DNA of 64,000 nt from Pseudomonas sp. DNDY-54 (GTDB taxonomy: Bacteria > Pseudomonadota > Gammaproteobacteria > Pseudomonadales > Pseudomonadaceae). Position numbers and translations under genes: made by a program. The notes below the pieces were generated by a model. That model was not told the origin of the DNA and did no database searches. It was given only the letters and a program-made list of their open reading frames with translations. The stretch's first letter is position 1. The number at the start of each line of letters is the position of its first letter. The stretch covers positions 2,232,001-2,296,000 of the forward strand of contig NZ_CP082271.1 of NCBI RefSeq assembly GCF_019880365.1, in the 5' to 3' direction. Of this stretch, positions 25,587 to 33,971 are shown piece by piece.

Positions 25587-27494
25587 TCAGCGAAGCAGGC
25601 CCTGATAGAAGCGGCACTCCTGCTCCAGTGCGTCTGCCAGATTAGCCGCTTGTCGAAAACCGTGGCGTTCCTCTGGATAGAGGCGGTATTCCACCGGAAT
25701 GTTTCGCTGGCGCAGGGCCGCCACCATCGATTCGGTTTGCTCGGGCAGTACAACGGCGTCTTGTCCTCCCTGGAAGAAGATCACCGGCACGCTGATTTGC
25801 GCTGCGTTGTGCAGAGGCGCCCGCTCCCGGTAGCGCTCGGCGTGATGCTCGGGATTACCAATCAGCCAGTCCAGGTAATCGCCTTCGAACTTGTGGGTCA
25901 CGCGCCGTAGCGCAAGCGGGTCGCTGACGCCGTAAAGACTGGCACCACCCCGGAAACCTGCATCAGACGCGAGTGCGCACAGTGCCGTGTACCCACCGGC
26001 ACTTGAGCCCCGAATGAAGGTGCGCGCCGGATCGATGTGTCCGCTGTTCGCCAGTGCCCTGACCACAGCCTGTGCATCCTCCACATCGATAACGCCCCAC
26101 TGTTCGTGCAAGCGTTGGCGATAAGCGCGGCCGAATCCACTGCTGCCGCGGTAGTTGAGGTCGGCTACGGCGAAGCCACGCTGAGTCCAATACTGGATAC
26201 GGGGATCGAAAACGGGATAGCAGGCCGACGTCGGGCCTCCATGCAGGAACACCACTACTGGGGGGCGCTCGCCATCAGGGCTTCGGCAAGCGGCATTCCG
26301 TGGCGGATAAAAAAACGCATGAGCCGTTTCATCCTGACCTGTGGCAAAGCTGAGCGTCTCTGGCGTTGACAACTCGTCAGCCGCAAGCGGCTGCGCGCCG
26401 CCGGCCAGGATGCGGGTCATACCGCTGTGCCGCTCTATCGCTAGCACTGCTGTCGCGCGATCAGTAGCGCCGCCAATGCAATAGTAGTGCTGTTCATCCG
26501 CAGCCAACTGCCGACACCGGCTGAACGCTGCCGCCAACTGGCGCTCGCGTCCCTCACCGTCTTGCTCGAGCAGCAAGCCGTGGCCGTCAACCATGCGCGT
26601 CAGCAGCAGGCCTCCATCAACCAGTGGCAAATAACTGACCGTCCCCAGTTGCCATGGCGCAGGCGCATGATCATTGGCGAGCAGAGCATCGGCAGAGGAT
26701 CCTGCGTCAGCCTCATGAGTTGAAGCAATCAGCCGATCATCCTGCTCGCGCCAAGGTTGCCACCAACCCGCCCGGTCGCTCAGACAATACAGCGTGCCAT
26801 CGGCGCCAAAGCGCGGCTGCTGCAGAGATTCACCGCCTTCCGCTCCGGCAACACACCTTGCCTTCTGCCAGGTGTGATCGTGGCCGCGCTCGGCCATCCA
26901 CAACGTAGTCGCGGTCCAGGGCTGCTCGGGTCGCTGCCACTGGATCCATGCCATCCGCCTTGACTCGGCATCGACTGTCGGTGAGGAGTAGAAGTCCGCC
27001 CCTTCGGCGAGGACGCTGCGATTACCCTCGTTCAGCGAGAAACTGACCAGCCGGTGCGCCACCTCCGCGCCCTCGATAGCCTCCTCCTCCACCGCCAGGA
27101 TCTGCAACTGCACCGGATCGAACTGCAAATCGCCGTAGCGACAATGCGCTCGGTGCGTGAGCGTCACGGGCTTGCCGGCGGCGCCGCCAACGGATTGCAG
27201 ATAGATCTGCTGATCCTTCTCGTTGACGTAAGCCACCCCTTGATCGGTCAGACAGAAGGCCCCTCCGCCGTATTCGTAGACTCGGCTGCGCAACGACACG
27301 TCAGCCGGAGTCAGGCAAGTAGCGCGGCCGGCTCGCCAGAACCACAGGGTGCAGCGCGCATCGGCCGGATCGTATTCGATCCAGAATAATCCACCATGAC
27401 CGGCCCGAAGTTCGGCGTAGTCGCGGCTCGCCGACGCCGCATTCGCGGCGCTCCAGTGACTGGGCCAGAACCCATACGGAACAGTCTTGGTCAT
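25587..27494 (-). CDS. pqqH: S9-family prolyl oligopeptidase-like peptidase of the PQQ cluster
   Basis: A 635-residue protein. A beta-propeller-like N-terminal half (about residues 20-370) precedes an alpha/beta-hydrolase domain. The catalytic Ser is in FIRGSSAGGYTAL, the Asp in FFQGGQDAVVLPEQ and the His in PEERHGFRQ. It lies 41 bases beyond pqqE in the same direction. An equivalent peptidase follows pqqE in other pseudomonads, where it is annotated as pqqH or similar. It may help trim the PqqA peptide or the crosslinked intermediate together with PqqF; that role is not firmly established. Confidence 0.88.
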   Translation of the reverse strand: MTKTVPYGFWPSHWSAANAASASRDYAELRAGHGGLFWIEYDPADARCTLWFWRAGRATCLTPADVSLRSRVYEYGGGAFCLTDQGVAYVNEKDQQIYLQSVGGAAGKPVTLTHRAHCRYGDLQFDPVQLQILAVEEEAIEGAEVAHRLVSFSLNEGNRSVLAEGADFYSSPTVDAESRRMAWIQWQRPEQPWTATTLWMAERGHDHTWQKARCVAGAEGGESLQQPRFGADGTLYCLSDRAGWWQPWREQDDRLIASTHEADAGSSADALLANDHAPAPWQLGTVSYLPLVDGGLLLTRMVDGHGLLLEQDGEGRERQLAAAFSRCRQLAADEQHYYCIGGATDRATAVLAIERHSGMTRILAGGAQPLAADELSTPETLSFATGQDETAHAFFYPPRNAACRSPDGERPPVVVFLHGGPTSACYPVFDPRIQYWTQRGFAVADLNYRGSSGFGRAYRQRLHEQWGVIDVEDAQAVVRALANSGHIDPARTFIRGSSAGGYTALCALASDAGFRGGASLYGVSDPLALRRVTHKFEGDYLDWLIGNPEHHAERYRERAPLHNAAQISVPVIFFQGGQDAVVLPEQTESMVAALRQRNIPVEYRLYPEERHGFRQAANLADALEQECRFYQGLLR

Positions 27495-27535
27495 TTCTGT
27501 ATGGTTCGACAGACATAAGCGCGCATCGGAAGACC

Positions 27536-28690
27536 TTACACCTTGAGGATCAGTTTCGATGCCTTCTCGTTGCGGAAGGTCAGCTCATCCAGCCCACGCG
27601 GTGCCTGCTCGGCCTCGATGCGTGCAGCGAGAATCTTGTCGTGGTAGGCGGATTTGCTGCAAACAGGATCCGCATTGGTCGCATCGCCCGTGAGCATGAA
27701 CGCCTGACAGCGGCAGCCACCAAAGTCCTTTTCCTTCTCATCGCAGGACTGGCACGGCTCCGGCATCCAGTCGAAACCGCGGAATTTGTTGAAGCCCATC
27801 GAGTGCTTCCAGATCTGTTCGATGCTCTGCTCACGGACATTGGGGAAGCTGATCGGCAATTGCCGCGCGCTATGGCAAGGCAGCGCCGTGCCGTCAGGCG
27901 TGATGTCGAGAAATAGATTGCCCCAACCATTCATGCAACCTTTGGGGCGCTCTTCGTAATAGTCGGGCGTGACAAAGATCAGCTTGCACGGATGGTTCTC
28001 GGCGGCGAGTTTGTCGCGCCACTCGTTGGTGATGCGCTCGGCCCGCACCAGCTGCGCCTTGCTGGGCAGCAGTCCGGCGCGATTGAGCTCGGCCCAGCCG
28101 TAAAACTGACAGGTGGCCAGTTCAACGAAATCGGCTTCCAGCTCCAGGCAGAGTTGGATAATTCGGTCGATATTGTCGATGTTGTGCCGGTGGGTAACGA
28201 AGTTCAGCACCATCGGGTAACCGTGGGCTTTCACCGCACGGGCCATGGCTAGTTTCTGCGCAAAGGCTTTCTTGGAGCCGGCGAGCAGGTTGTTCACCTC
28301 CTCATCGGCGGCCTGGAAACTGATCTGGATATGGTCGAGCCCCGCGTCTGCAAACGAGGCGATCTTCTCTTCGGTCAGCCCGATCCCGGAGGTGATCAAG
28401 TTCGTGTAATAACCGAGGTCGCGCGCCGCCTTGATCAGCTCGGCCAGATCCTGGCGGACCAACGGTTCGCCACCAGAAAAACCCAACTGCGCCGCGCCCA
28501 TTTCCCGCGCCTGGCGGAACACCTCGATCCACTCGGCCGTTTCCAACTCGTCATGGCTACGAGCGAAATCCACCGGATTCGAGCAATAAGGGCACTGCAG
28601 CGGGCACCGATAGGTCAGCTCGGCGAGCAGCCATAACGGCGGCCCCGGCTCGAAGCCCGGCTTAGCGAAGCTCGATCCAAAACCGTTCAA
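27536..28690 (-). CDS. pqqE: PqqE, radical SAM enzyme of PQQ synthesis, TTG start
   Basis: A 384-residue radical SAM protein. The cluster motif is CPLQCPYC (CxxxCxxC) near residue 30, followed by GFSGGEPLVRQDL. A C-terminal SPASM region has further Cys residues (CNGWGN-like CMNGWGN, CHSAR, EPCQSCDEKEKDFGGCRCQ). It forms the C-C bond between the conserved Glu and Tyr of PqqA, which is held by PqqD. The start is TTG with GGAGG six bases upstream, and the gene overlaps pqqD by 29 bases, so translation is probably coupled. Confidence 0.97.
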   Translation of the reverse strand: MNGFGSSFAKPGFEPGPPLWLLAELTYRCPLQCPYCSNPVDFARSHDELETAEWIEVFRQAREMGAAQLGFSGGEPLVRQDLAELIKAARDLGYYTNLITSGIGLTEEKIASFADAGLDHIQISFQAADEEVNNLLAGSKKAFAQKLAMARAVKAHGYPMVLNFVTHRHNIDNIDRIIQLCLELEADFVELATCQFYGWAELNRAGLLPSKAQLVRAERITNEWRDKLAAENHPCKLIFVTPDYYEERPKGCMNGWGNLFLDITPDGTALPCHSARQLPISFPNVREQSIEQIWKHSMGFNKFRGFDWMPEPCQSCDEKEKDFGGCRCQAFMLTGDATNADPVCSKSAYHDKILAARIEAEQAPRGLDELTFRNEKASKLILKV

Positions 28691-28940
28691 CGGCTACCTC
28701 CAGAAACGCGACGATGTCCTCTTCAATGCCTTCGGCCTCAGGGAATCGGCTTTGCAAATCAGCGACGATGGTGCCAACCGTTCGGGCGCCATCCACTTCG
28801 CCCAACACGGCCGAAGCGCTTTCGTTGAGCTTGATCATGCCTTCCGGGTAAAGCAGTACATGGCAGTTCTGCGCCGGTTCCCACTGAAAGCGAAAACCGC
28901 GGCGGAAGACCGGGATCTGGGTCAGTTGGATAGTGCTCAT
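28662..28940 (-). CDS. pqqD: PqqD, PqqA-binding chaperone
   Basis: A 92-residue protein of normal PqqD length, a small winged-helix RiPP recognition element. Visible motifs are RRGFRFQWEPAQNCHVLLYP, KLNESASAVLGEVDG and the C-terminal DIVAFLEVAVE. It binds the PqqA precursor and presents it to PqqE. ATG 28940 has GGAGG just upstream; the frame extending to 28997 reads into a repeat element and is rejected. It overlaps pqqE by 29 bases. Confidence 0.95.
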   Translation of the reverse strand: MSTIQLTQIPVFRRGFRFQWEPAQNCHVLLYPEGMIKLNESASAVLGEVDGARTVGTIVADLQSRFPEAEGIEEDIVAFLEVAVERFWIELR

Positions 28941-28980
28941 GGTCCTCCGTCTCGCCAGTGAAAACATCATCGGTTGGGTC

Positions 28981-29003
28981 GGTGGGCTGAAGCCCACCCT
29001 ACA
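28981..29003. repeat. REP-like intergenic palindrome between pqqC and pqqD
   Basis: GGTGGGCT-GA-AGCCCACC is a perfect 8-bp inverted repeat, followed by CTACAG. Read on the other strand it gives the GTAGGGTGGGCTTCAGCCCACC type of element that is scattered between genes in Pseudomonas and Stutzerimonas genomes (from memory). It sits inside the pqq operon and could affect mRNA stability of the upstream genes. Confidence 0.6.
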
Positions 29004-29056
29004 GCTTGATATTCGCGGGCTGCCGCCGCTCGGTCATAGGTCGCTCAGGCAACTTG

Positions 29057-29809
29057 TCAGAACGTGATGCCCTTGTGCCAGACGCGCTCGCGCGTGACGG
29101 TGTGATACGGCGGACGATCCAACTCGTAAGCCATGCTCATGGCGTCGAGCATGCTCCACAGGACGTCGAGTTTGAACTGAAGAATATTCAGCATGCGCTC
29201 CTGGGCGACGCGCGTCTTGTAATGGTCGAGTGTGATCCGCAGGCCATGTTCGACGTCCCGGCGGGCTTCTTTCAAGCGTTTGCGGAAGTAGTCGTAACCG
29301 GATGCATCGATCCAGCTGTAGTGCTGCGGCCACGCATCCAACCGTGACTGGTGAATGGTCGGTGCGAACAGCTCGGTCAGCGAGCTACTGGCCGCCTCCT
29401 GCCAGACTGCCCGGCGGGCAAAGTTGACGTAAGCATCGACGGCGAAGCGCACGCCCGGCAGCACGAGTTCCTGTGACAGGATCTGCTCGCGATCCAGACC
29501 TACGGATTCGGCCAGCCGCAGCCAGGCCTCTATGCCGCCTTCCTCACCTGGGCCGCCATCGTGATCGATGATGCGCTGGACCCATTCCCGGCGCGTTTCG
29601 CGGTCCGGACAGTTGGCCATGATTGCCGCGTCCTTCACCGGGATACAGACCTGGTAATAGAAGCGATTCGCCACCCAGCCCTGGATCTGCTCACGCGTCG
29701 AGCGACCTTCGTACATGGCCCGATGGAAGGGGTGATGGATGTGGTAGTAGTCGCCCTTGGCGCGTAGCGCCGCCTCGAATTCGGCGGGCGTCATGGCTGA
29801 CAGGGTCAT
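29057..29809 (-). CDS. pqqC: PqqC, pyrroloquinoline-quinone synthase
   Basis: A 250-residue all-helical enzyme that catalyses the last oxidations and ring closure of PQQ without a bound metal. Family motifs include YYHIHHPFHRAMYEG, WVANRFYYQVCIPVKDAAI, RIIDHDG and HYSWIDASGYDYFRKRL. Start 29809 gives the normal length. It is followed by a 116-bp gap carrying a REP-like repeat before pqqD. Confidence 0.97.
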   Translation of the reverse strand: MTLSAMTPAEFEAALRAKGDYYHIHHPFHRAMYEGRSTREQIQGWVANRFYYQVCIPVKDAAIMANCPDRETRREWVQRIIDHDGGPGEEGGIEAWLRLAESVGLDREQILSQELVLPGVRFAVDAYVNFARRAVWQEAASSSLTELFAPTIHQSRLDAWPQHYSWIDASGYDYFRKRLKEARRDVEHGLRITLDHYKTRVAQERMLNILQFKLDVLWSMLDAMSMAYELDRPPYHTVTRERVWHKGITF

Positions 29810-29890
29810 AAAGGTGTCCTTACGGTTTGTGTCGGGCTGGCTCCAGGTAGCGTCGCGTCTGCTAACGACCCGGGTAACCGCGCTGCTGCG

Positions 29891-30802
29891 TTATAGCTCG
29901 ATACTCATGCCATCGAACGCCACTTCAATCCCGTGCTCGCGCAGCACCGCGCGCTCGGCTGAATCCTCATCGAGGATCGGATTGGTGTTATTGATGTGGA
30001 TAAGGATCTTGCGATCGGCCGGCATGCCATCGAGCACCTCGATCATGCCGCCTGGGCCGCTCTGCTGCAGATGGCCCATTTCGCTACCGAGCTTCGTACC
30101 CACCTCACGCACACGCATTTCGTCGTCGCGCCAGAGCGTACCGTCAACCAGCAGGCAATCGGCGCTGCGCATGATGTCGAGCAGCTCAGGGCTGACCTTG
30201 CCCAGGCCTGGCGCATAAAACAGCGTGCCCCCGGTTTTTTCGTCTTTGATCAACAAGCCAATGTTGTCGCCCGGATGTGAATCGTTGCGATGAGGCGAAT
30301 ACGGCGGTGCAGAGCTGCGCAGCGGAATCGGTGTAATCGTCAGAGTCGGACAGGTCGGAATGACAAAGCTGCCCGTCAACGCTATGGGGTTCCAGCGCAA
30401 CCCGCCATTCCAGTGCTCCAGCATCTTGAACAAGGGAAAGCCGGTAGAGAGGTCCTGATGAACCATCTCGGTACACCACACCTCGTGCGGGCAGCCCTCG
30501 CGCAACGTCAGCAAGCCGGTGGTGTGATCGATCTGGCTGTCCAGCAGGATAATTGCGCCAATGGCCGTGTCACGTGGCCCACGTGCCGGTTGCAGCTTCG
30601 GAAAGGATTCGAGCTGCGCGCGGATATCGGGCGAGGCGTTACACAGGATCCAATCGTCGCCGTTGTCGCTAATGGCGATGGACGACTGGGTTCGTGCGCT
30701 GGCGTTCAGCGTACCGCTGCGTAGGCCCGCGCAATTCGCGCAGTTGCAGTTCCACTGAGGGAAGCCGCCGCCAGCAGCAGAACCGAGAATCTGGATGAAC
30801 AT
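29891..30802 (-). CDS. pqqB: PqqB, metallo-beta-lactamase-fold protein of PQQ synthesis
   Basis: A 303-residue protein. It begins MFIQILGSAAGGGFPQWNC, followed by the CxxC pair NCNCANC typical of PqqB, LDSQIDHTTGLLTLREG (the HxxxD-region of the fold) and ILIHINNTNPIL. In characterised systems it hydroxylates the Glu-Tyr crosslinked intermediate. It is separated from pqqA by a terminator-like hairpin, so it probably gets less transcript than pqqA. Confidence 0.97.
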   Translation of the reverse strand: MFIQILGSAAGGGFPQWNCNCANCAGLRSGTLNASARTQSSIAISDNGDDWILCNASPDIRAQLESFPKLQPARGPRDTAIGAIILLDSQIDHTTGLLTLREGCPHEVWCTEMVHQDLSTGFPLFKMLEHWNGGLRWNPIALTGSFVIPTCPTLTITPIPLRSSAPPYSPHRNDSHPGDNIGLLIKDEKTGGTLFYAPGLGKVSPELLDIMRSADCLLVDGTLWRDDEMRVREVGTKLGSEMGHLQQSGPGGMIEVLDGMPADRKILIHINNTNPILDEDSAERAVLREHGIEVAFDGMSIEL

Positions 30803-30813
30803 GGGCAGCTCCC

Positions 30814-30843
30814 AAAAAACGGAGCCCCGACCGGAGCCGGGGC
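30814..30843 (-). terminator. Partial terminator/attenuator between pqqA and pqqB
   Basis: On the minus strand GCCCCG (30843-30838) pairs with CGGGGC (30829-30824) and is followed by TCC-G and six T residues. It lies just after the pqqA stop and before pqqB. Such a site would let pqqA, the precursor needed in bulk, be transcribed more than the enzyme genes. Confidence 0.75.
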
Positions 30844-30850
30844 AAATCTG

Positions 30851-30922
30851 TCAGCGATTGGCGAAGTACATGGTGACTTCGAAACCAATACGCAGGTCGG
30901 TAAAAGCAGGTTTAGTCCACAT
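30851..30922 (-). CDS. pqqA: PqqA, precursor peptide of PQQ (too short for ordinary gene finding)
   Basis: A 23-residue peptide beginning MWTKPAFTDLRIGFEV and ending TMYFANR. The conserved Glu15 and Tyr19 are the residues joined and converted to PQQ. An AGAGGAC ribosome site precedes the ATG. It is the first gene of pqqABCDE, with the attenuator-like hairpin directly after it. Confidence 0.97.
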   Translation of the reverse strand: MWTKPAFTDLRIGFEVTMYFANR

Positions 30923-31093
30923 GGATGAGTCCTCTTTTCATGGCGACGGAATTATTCCGACGATTCATTAAGCACCCTGGTCCGCCAAAAGCAGAATGGT
31001 ACTTTGGAAGAAGACAGCGCCCGGCCCTGGTAGTGCCTTATCGCCGGGCCAGCAACGGCGAGGGCGTCGGCGCGATGGCGCCGCTCGTCGGGT

Positions 31094-32215
31094 TCAGCCA
31101 GGCTGGCGGGTCGCCTGGCGGTCATTCGTGCCACGCCATGCCAGCTCATTGGTGATGGTAGCCATGGGTGAAAGCATCCCGAAATCGAATTCGGTCATCG
31201 CATCCCCATCACGGGCGCGTAAGGGCCAGTCATGATTAGCCAGTGCCGCCTTGCCGATCGCGACCAAGTCCAGCTCAGCCTTATCAAGCAGCTGCTGCGC
31301 CTGTTCGCCCGTTTTCACGCCGCCGTTGCCGATAACGGGTATCGAAACGCTCGCCTTGGCAATTGCACACAGCGACGGCCCCTCAGCAAACGCAGGCGCG
31401 GCAAGGTCGTTTTCGGAGATATGCACATAATCCAAGCCCGCAGCGGCCAGCATGGCAATTCGGGTTTTTGCTTCTTCGACGCCGCCCTCCCATTTCAGAT
31501 GGCTATTGGTCACCATGATCTGCGAAAGACGCATGCCAACGACGAACGCTTCGCCAACAGCCTCGCGCACGGCGTTGATCACAGCCAGCGGCAAGGCGAG
31601 CCGCGCTTGATAGTCGCCGCCCCAATGGTCCGTACGTTGATTGAATTCCGCACTCATGAACTCGTGCAGCAGGTAGCCATTGGCACCATGCAGCTCAACG
31701 CCGTCGAAGCCTGCGTCGCGGGCATGCCGTGCCGCTTGAGCGAAGCCGGCGATGACTTCCTGAATTTCCTCTTCGCTTATCTCGGCAGGCGTCGCATAGG
31801 GGCCTTCGCCGCCGTAGAACTTCAATTGCGACCCTTCCGGTTGCACGGCTGAGGGTGCGACGTGACGGGCATGGTGGATGTTGCCCTGGGTCTGCGCACC
31901 GCCATGCATGAGCTGCGCGATGAACGCGGCGCCGCCCTGATGCACAGCCTCGACCAGTGGAACCCAACTGTCGCGCTGAACGTCAGTCGCCAGGCCCGGC
32001 TGATTCAAATAGCCCTGGCTGTACGCGGTGTCGGTATAGATACCCTCGGAAATCAACAGGCCGAATCCACCCTCGGCGAATGCCTGGTAGTAGTCGCGCA
32101 TCAGCTCGTTTGCGGTGCCTTCTGGCTCGGCGCTGACGCGCGTCATCGGTGCCAGCACGGTGCGGTTGCGCAGGCGTAACTGTTTTATCTGGGTGGGTTC
32201 AAACAACTGGGGCAT
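31094..32215 (-). CDS. Old yellow enzyme-family alkene reductase (NADH:flavin oxidoreductase)
   Basis: A 373-residue FMN TIM-barrel protein. Motifs in order are LRLRNRTVLAPMTR at the N terminus, AQLMHGGAQ, the substrate-binding HGANGYLLHEFMS and FNQRTDHWGGD, VHISEND, and the C-terminal phosphate site VIGNGGVKT with LVAIGKAALANHDWP. Members reduce activated C=C bonds, nitro compounds or similar. Start 32215 has GAGGAC upstream. It is not part of the pqq pathway but lies directly beside pqqA. Confidence 0.9.
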   Translation of the reverse strand: MPQLFEPTQIKQLRLRNRTVLAPMTRVSAEPEGTANELMRDYYQAFAEGGFGLLISEGIYTDTAYSQGYLNQPGLATDVQRDSWVPLVEAVHQGGAAFIAQLMHGGAQTQGNIHHARHVAPSAVQPEGSQLKFYGGEGPYATPAEISEEEIQEVIAGFAQAARHARDAGFDGVELHGANGYLLHEFMSAEFNQRTDHWGGDYQARLALPLAVINAVREAVGEAFVVGMRLSQIMVTNSHLKWEGGVEEAKTRIAMLAAAGLDYVHISENDLAAPAFAEGPSLCAIAKASVSIPVIGNGGVKTGEQAQQLLDKAELDLVAIGKAALANHDWPLRARDGDAMTEFDFGMLSPMATITNELAWRGTNDRQATRQPG

Positions 32216-32686
32216 GGACAAGTCCTCATGAACACGGGTCGTGCTGAATCTGAGGCGCCTGAGGTTGTGGAGTTCGCCGGGTGCGATGGCTGGTTCTTTC
32301 GAACGCACTAAAACGCGGCAAAGCGGCCGCGCATGAATGCCCCGGAGGATCGCACCCGACAGGCGTCCTGGGCTCCTGCACCTGAGTGCGAGCAGGTAAG
32401 GATGTGGCGGCAGTGCCGATTTCCCCTTCCCGTGACAGCACGGCGTTGTCGAGCGACAGCGCGATGATCTCGCGGCCGCGACACGCTTGACTGATCGACA
32501 TCAACGAGTCGTCCACGCAATGTTTTCTCACCAGGCATGTCCTTCATGAATCGGTAATCACAGATCGAATCACCGACCACGCCAGCCGTCTGAGCCGATA
32601 CAGTAGCCACCTGAAAATAATGGCTTCCGCTGGTCTTTCACGGCCATGGCTTGGCTGAGCCCTACCCAATCAATGCAGGCGTTTAC
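32216..32686. other. Gene-free stretch, 471 bases
   Basis: It separates the divergent alkene reductase and MFS genes. Two overlapping minus-strand frames cover 32226-32610, but neither has a good start, a ribosome site or a sequence I recognise. No terminator or clear operator was seen. It may hold decayed coding sequence. Confidence 0.5.
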
Positions 32687-33886
32687 ATGAAAGAAACATG
32701 GTCCCCGTTTCCCTGGGTGTGCTTTGCCATGTGTGTGGGTGTCATGGGCACGGCGCTCATTTCACCGCTGTATCCGGTCTATCAGGCGGCATGGGATCTC
32801 CGGACCAGCGATATTTCACTGATTTACGTGGTTTACATGGTGGGAGCGCTGTTCGGGTTGCTGTTCATGGGGCGCCTGTCCGACACCCTCGGATTTCGAG
32901 CCGTGATGCTGACCGGCCTCGTTTTGGGTTGGGCCGGCACGCTGCTGACAATGCTCGCCTGGAGCCTTCCAAGTCTTAACATCGGTCGCTTCGCTGTGGG
33001 GCTGTCCTCCAGCCTGATCGTCACCAGCGCCTCAGTGGGGCTGGTTCAAATCTCCCGGGACGGCGCCTCTCAGCGCATCTCCATGATCACCAGTTTTCTC
33101 CTAGCCTTCGGCTTTGGCCTGGGGCCGATCACTGGCGGCGTCATTGGCCAATGGCTGCCGAATCCGCTACGGGTCACCTACGTACCGTCGCTGTTTCTCG
33201 GCGTGCTGGCAATTTACGCGTTGATGCGCGTGCAACTGAAATGCCACGCGCCTGAACGGGCGGCATCGCCCCTCAGCTGGCGGACATTCATGCCGCGGCT
33301 GACCTGGGCAGGGCGCGAGAGCTCAATCGCCTTCATGCTGACGTGCGCGTGTCCGTTTTTCGCGTTTGGTGTTTTTGGCATCTACGCCTCGATGGCCCCG
33401 CTGTTTCTGGAGAAAATGTTGCCGTGGCACGGCCCCGTTGTGAGCGGAACCTCCATCGGCGTCATCCTCCTTGCCTCAGCCCTGACGCAACTGTTGTGCG
33501 CCAGGATGAGCCTGCGTTGGTGCGGACTGCTCGGGTTGCTGGCCGTCGTGCTGAGCAATGCCATGTTGGTGCTCAACTTCACGCTGGGCTCGCCCGTGGT
33601 GTTCGTTATCGGCGTGTGCTCCGCTGCGGCCGGGCACGGTATGTGCCTGTTGGCGGGCATCAGCATGGTCAACCGCATCGCCACCCCGACCGAGCGATCT
33701 GGGCTGATCTCAACCTATCTGGTTTGCGGCTATGTCGGCAGTATCGTGCCCTTGATAGGCGCCGGCTGGATCGCCGACCACTACGGCCTGCCTGTGGCGA
33801 TCAGTCTGCTCGGATGGGTTGTGATCGGGCTAGCTACGCCCCTGGCCATCTGGTTTTTCATCCATCCCCGTATGCGAGCGGCATGA
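32687..33886 (+). CDS. MFS transporter
   Basis: A 399-residue protein with about twelve hydrophobic helices and the MFS loop motif GRLSDTLGFRAVMLTG between helices 2 and 3. ATG 32687 is preferred over the TTG at 32651 since homologous MFS proteins begin a few residues before the first helix (WSPFPWVCFAMCVGVMG). The substrate is unknown. It lies alone, divergent from the alkene reductase and convergent with the pectate lyase, with a long GC-rich hairpin after its stop. Confidence 0.85.
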   Translation: MKETWSPFPWVCFAMCVGVMGTALISPLYPVYQAAWDLRTSDISLIYVVYMVGALFGLLFMGRLSDTLGFRAVMLTGLVLGWAGTLLTMLAWSLPSLNIGRFAVGLSSSLIVTSASVGLVQISRDGASQRISMITSFLLAFGFGLGPITGGVIGQWLPNPLRVTYVPSLFLGVLAIYALMRVQLKCHAPERAASPLSWRTFMPRLTWAGRESSIAFMLTCACPFFAFGVFGIYASMAPLFLEKMLPWHGPVVSGTSIGVILLASALTQLLCARMSLRWCGLLGLLAVVLSNAMLVLNFTLGSPVVFVIGVCSAAAGHGMCLLAGISMVNRIATPTERSGLISTYLVCGYVGSIVPLIGAGWIADHYGLPVAISLLGWVVIGLATPLAIWFFIHPRMRAA

Positions 33887-33933
33887 GCCGAGATGGCCAC
33901 GGGCGCAGCTAGCCGTTACTCAAGTTTGAAACA

Positions 33934-33964
33934 GCCGGGCCGGCCGTTGCGGCCGAGGCCCGGC
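33934..33964. terminator. GC-rich hairpin between convergent MFS and pectate lyase genes
   Basis: GCCGGGCC (33934-33941) pairs with GGCCCGGC (33957-33964), with an inner GGCC/GGCC pairing. The stem is very stable but there is no T run on either side, so its role as a bidirectional terminator is uncertain. Confidence 0.45.
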
Positions 33965-33971
33965 GGGCTGG

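Noticed and set aside
32226..32610. Minus-strand frames between the alkene reductase and the MFS gene
   Set aside because: Two overlapping frames could be a frameshifted relic, but no family was recognised and no start or ribosome site supports them.
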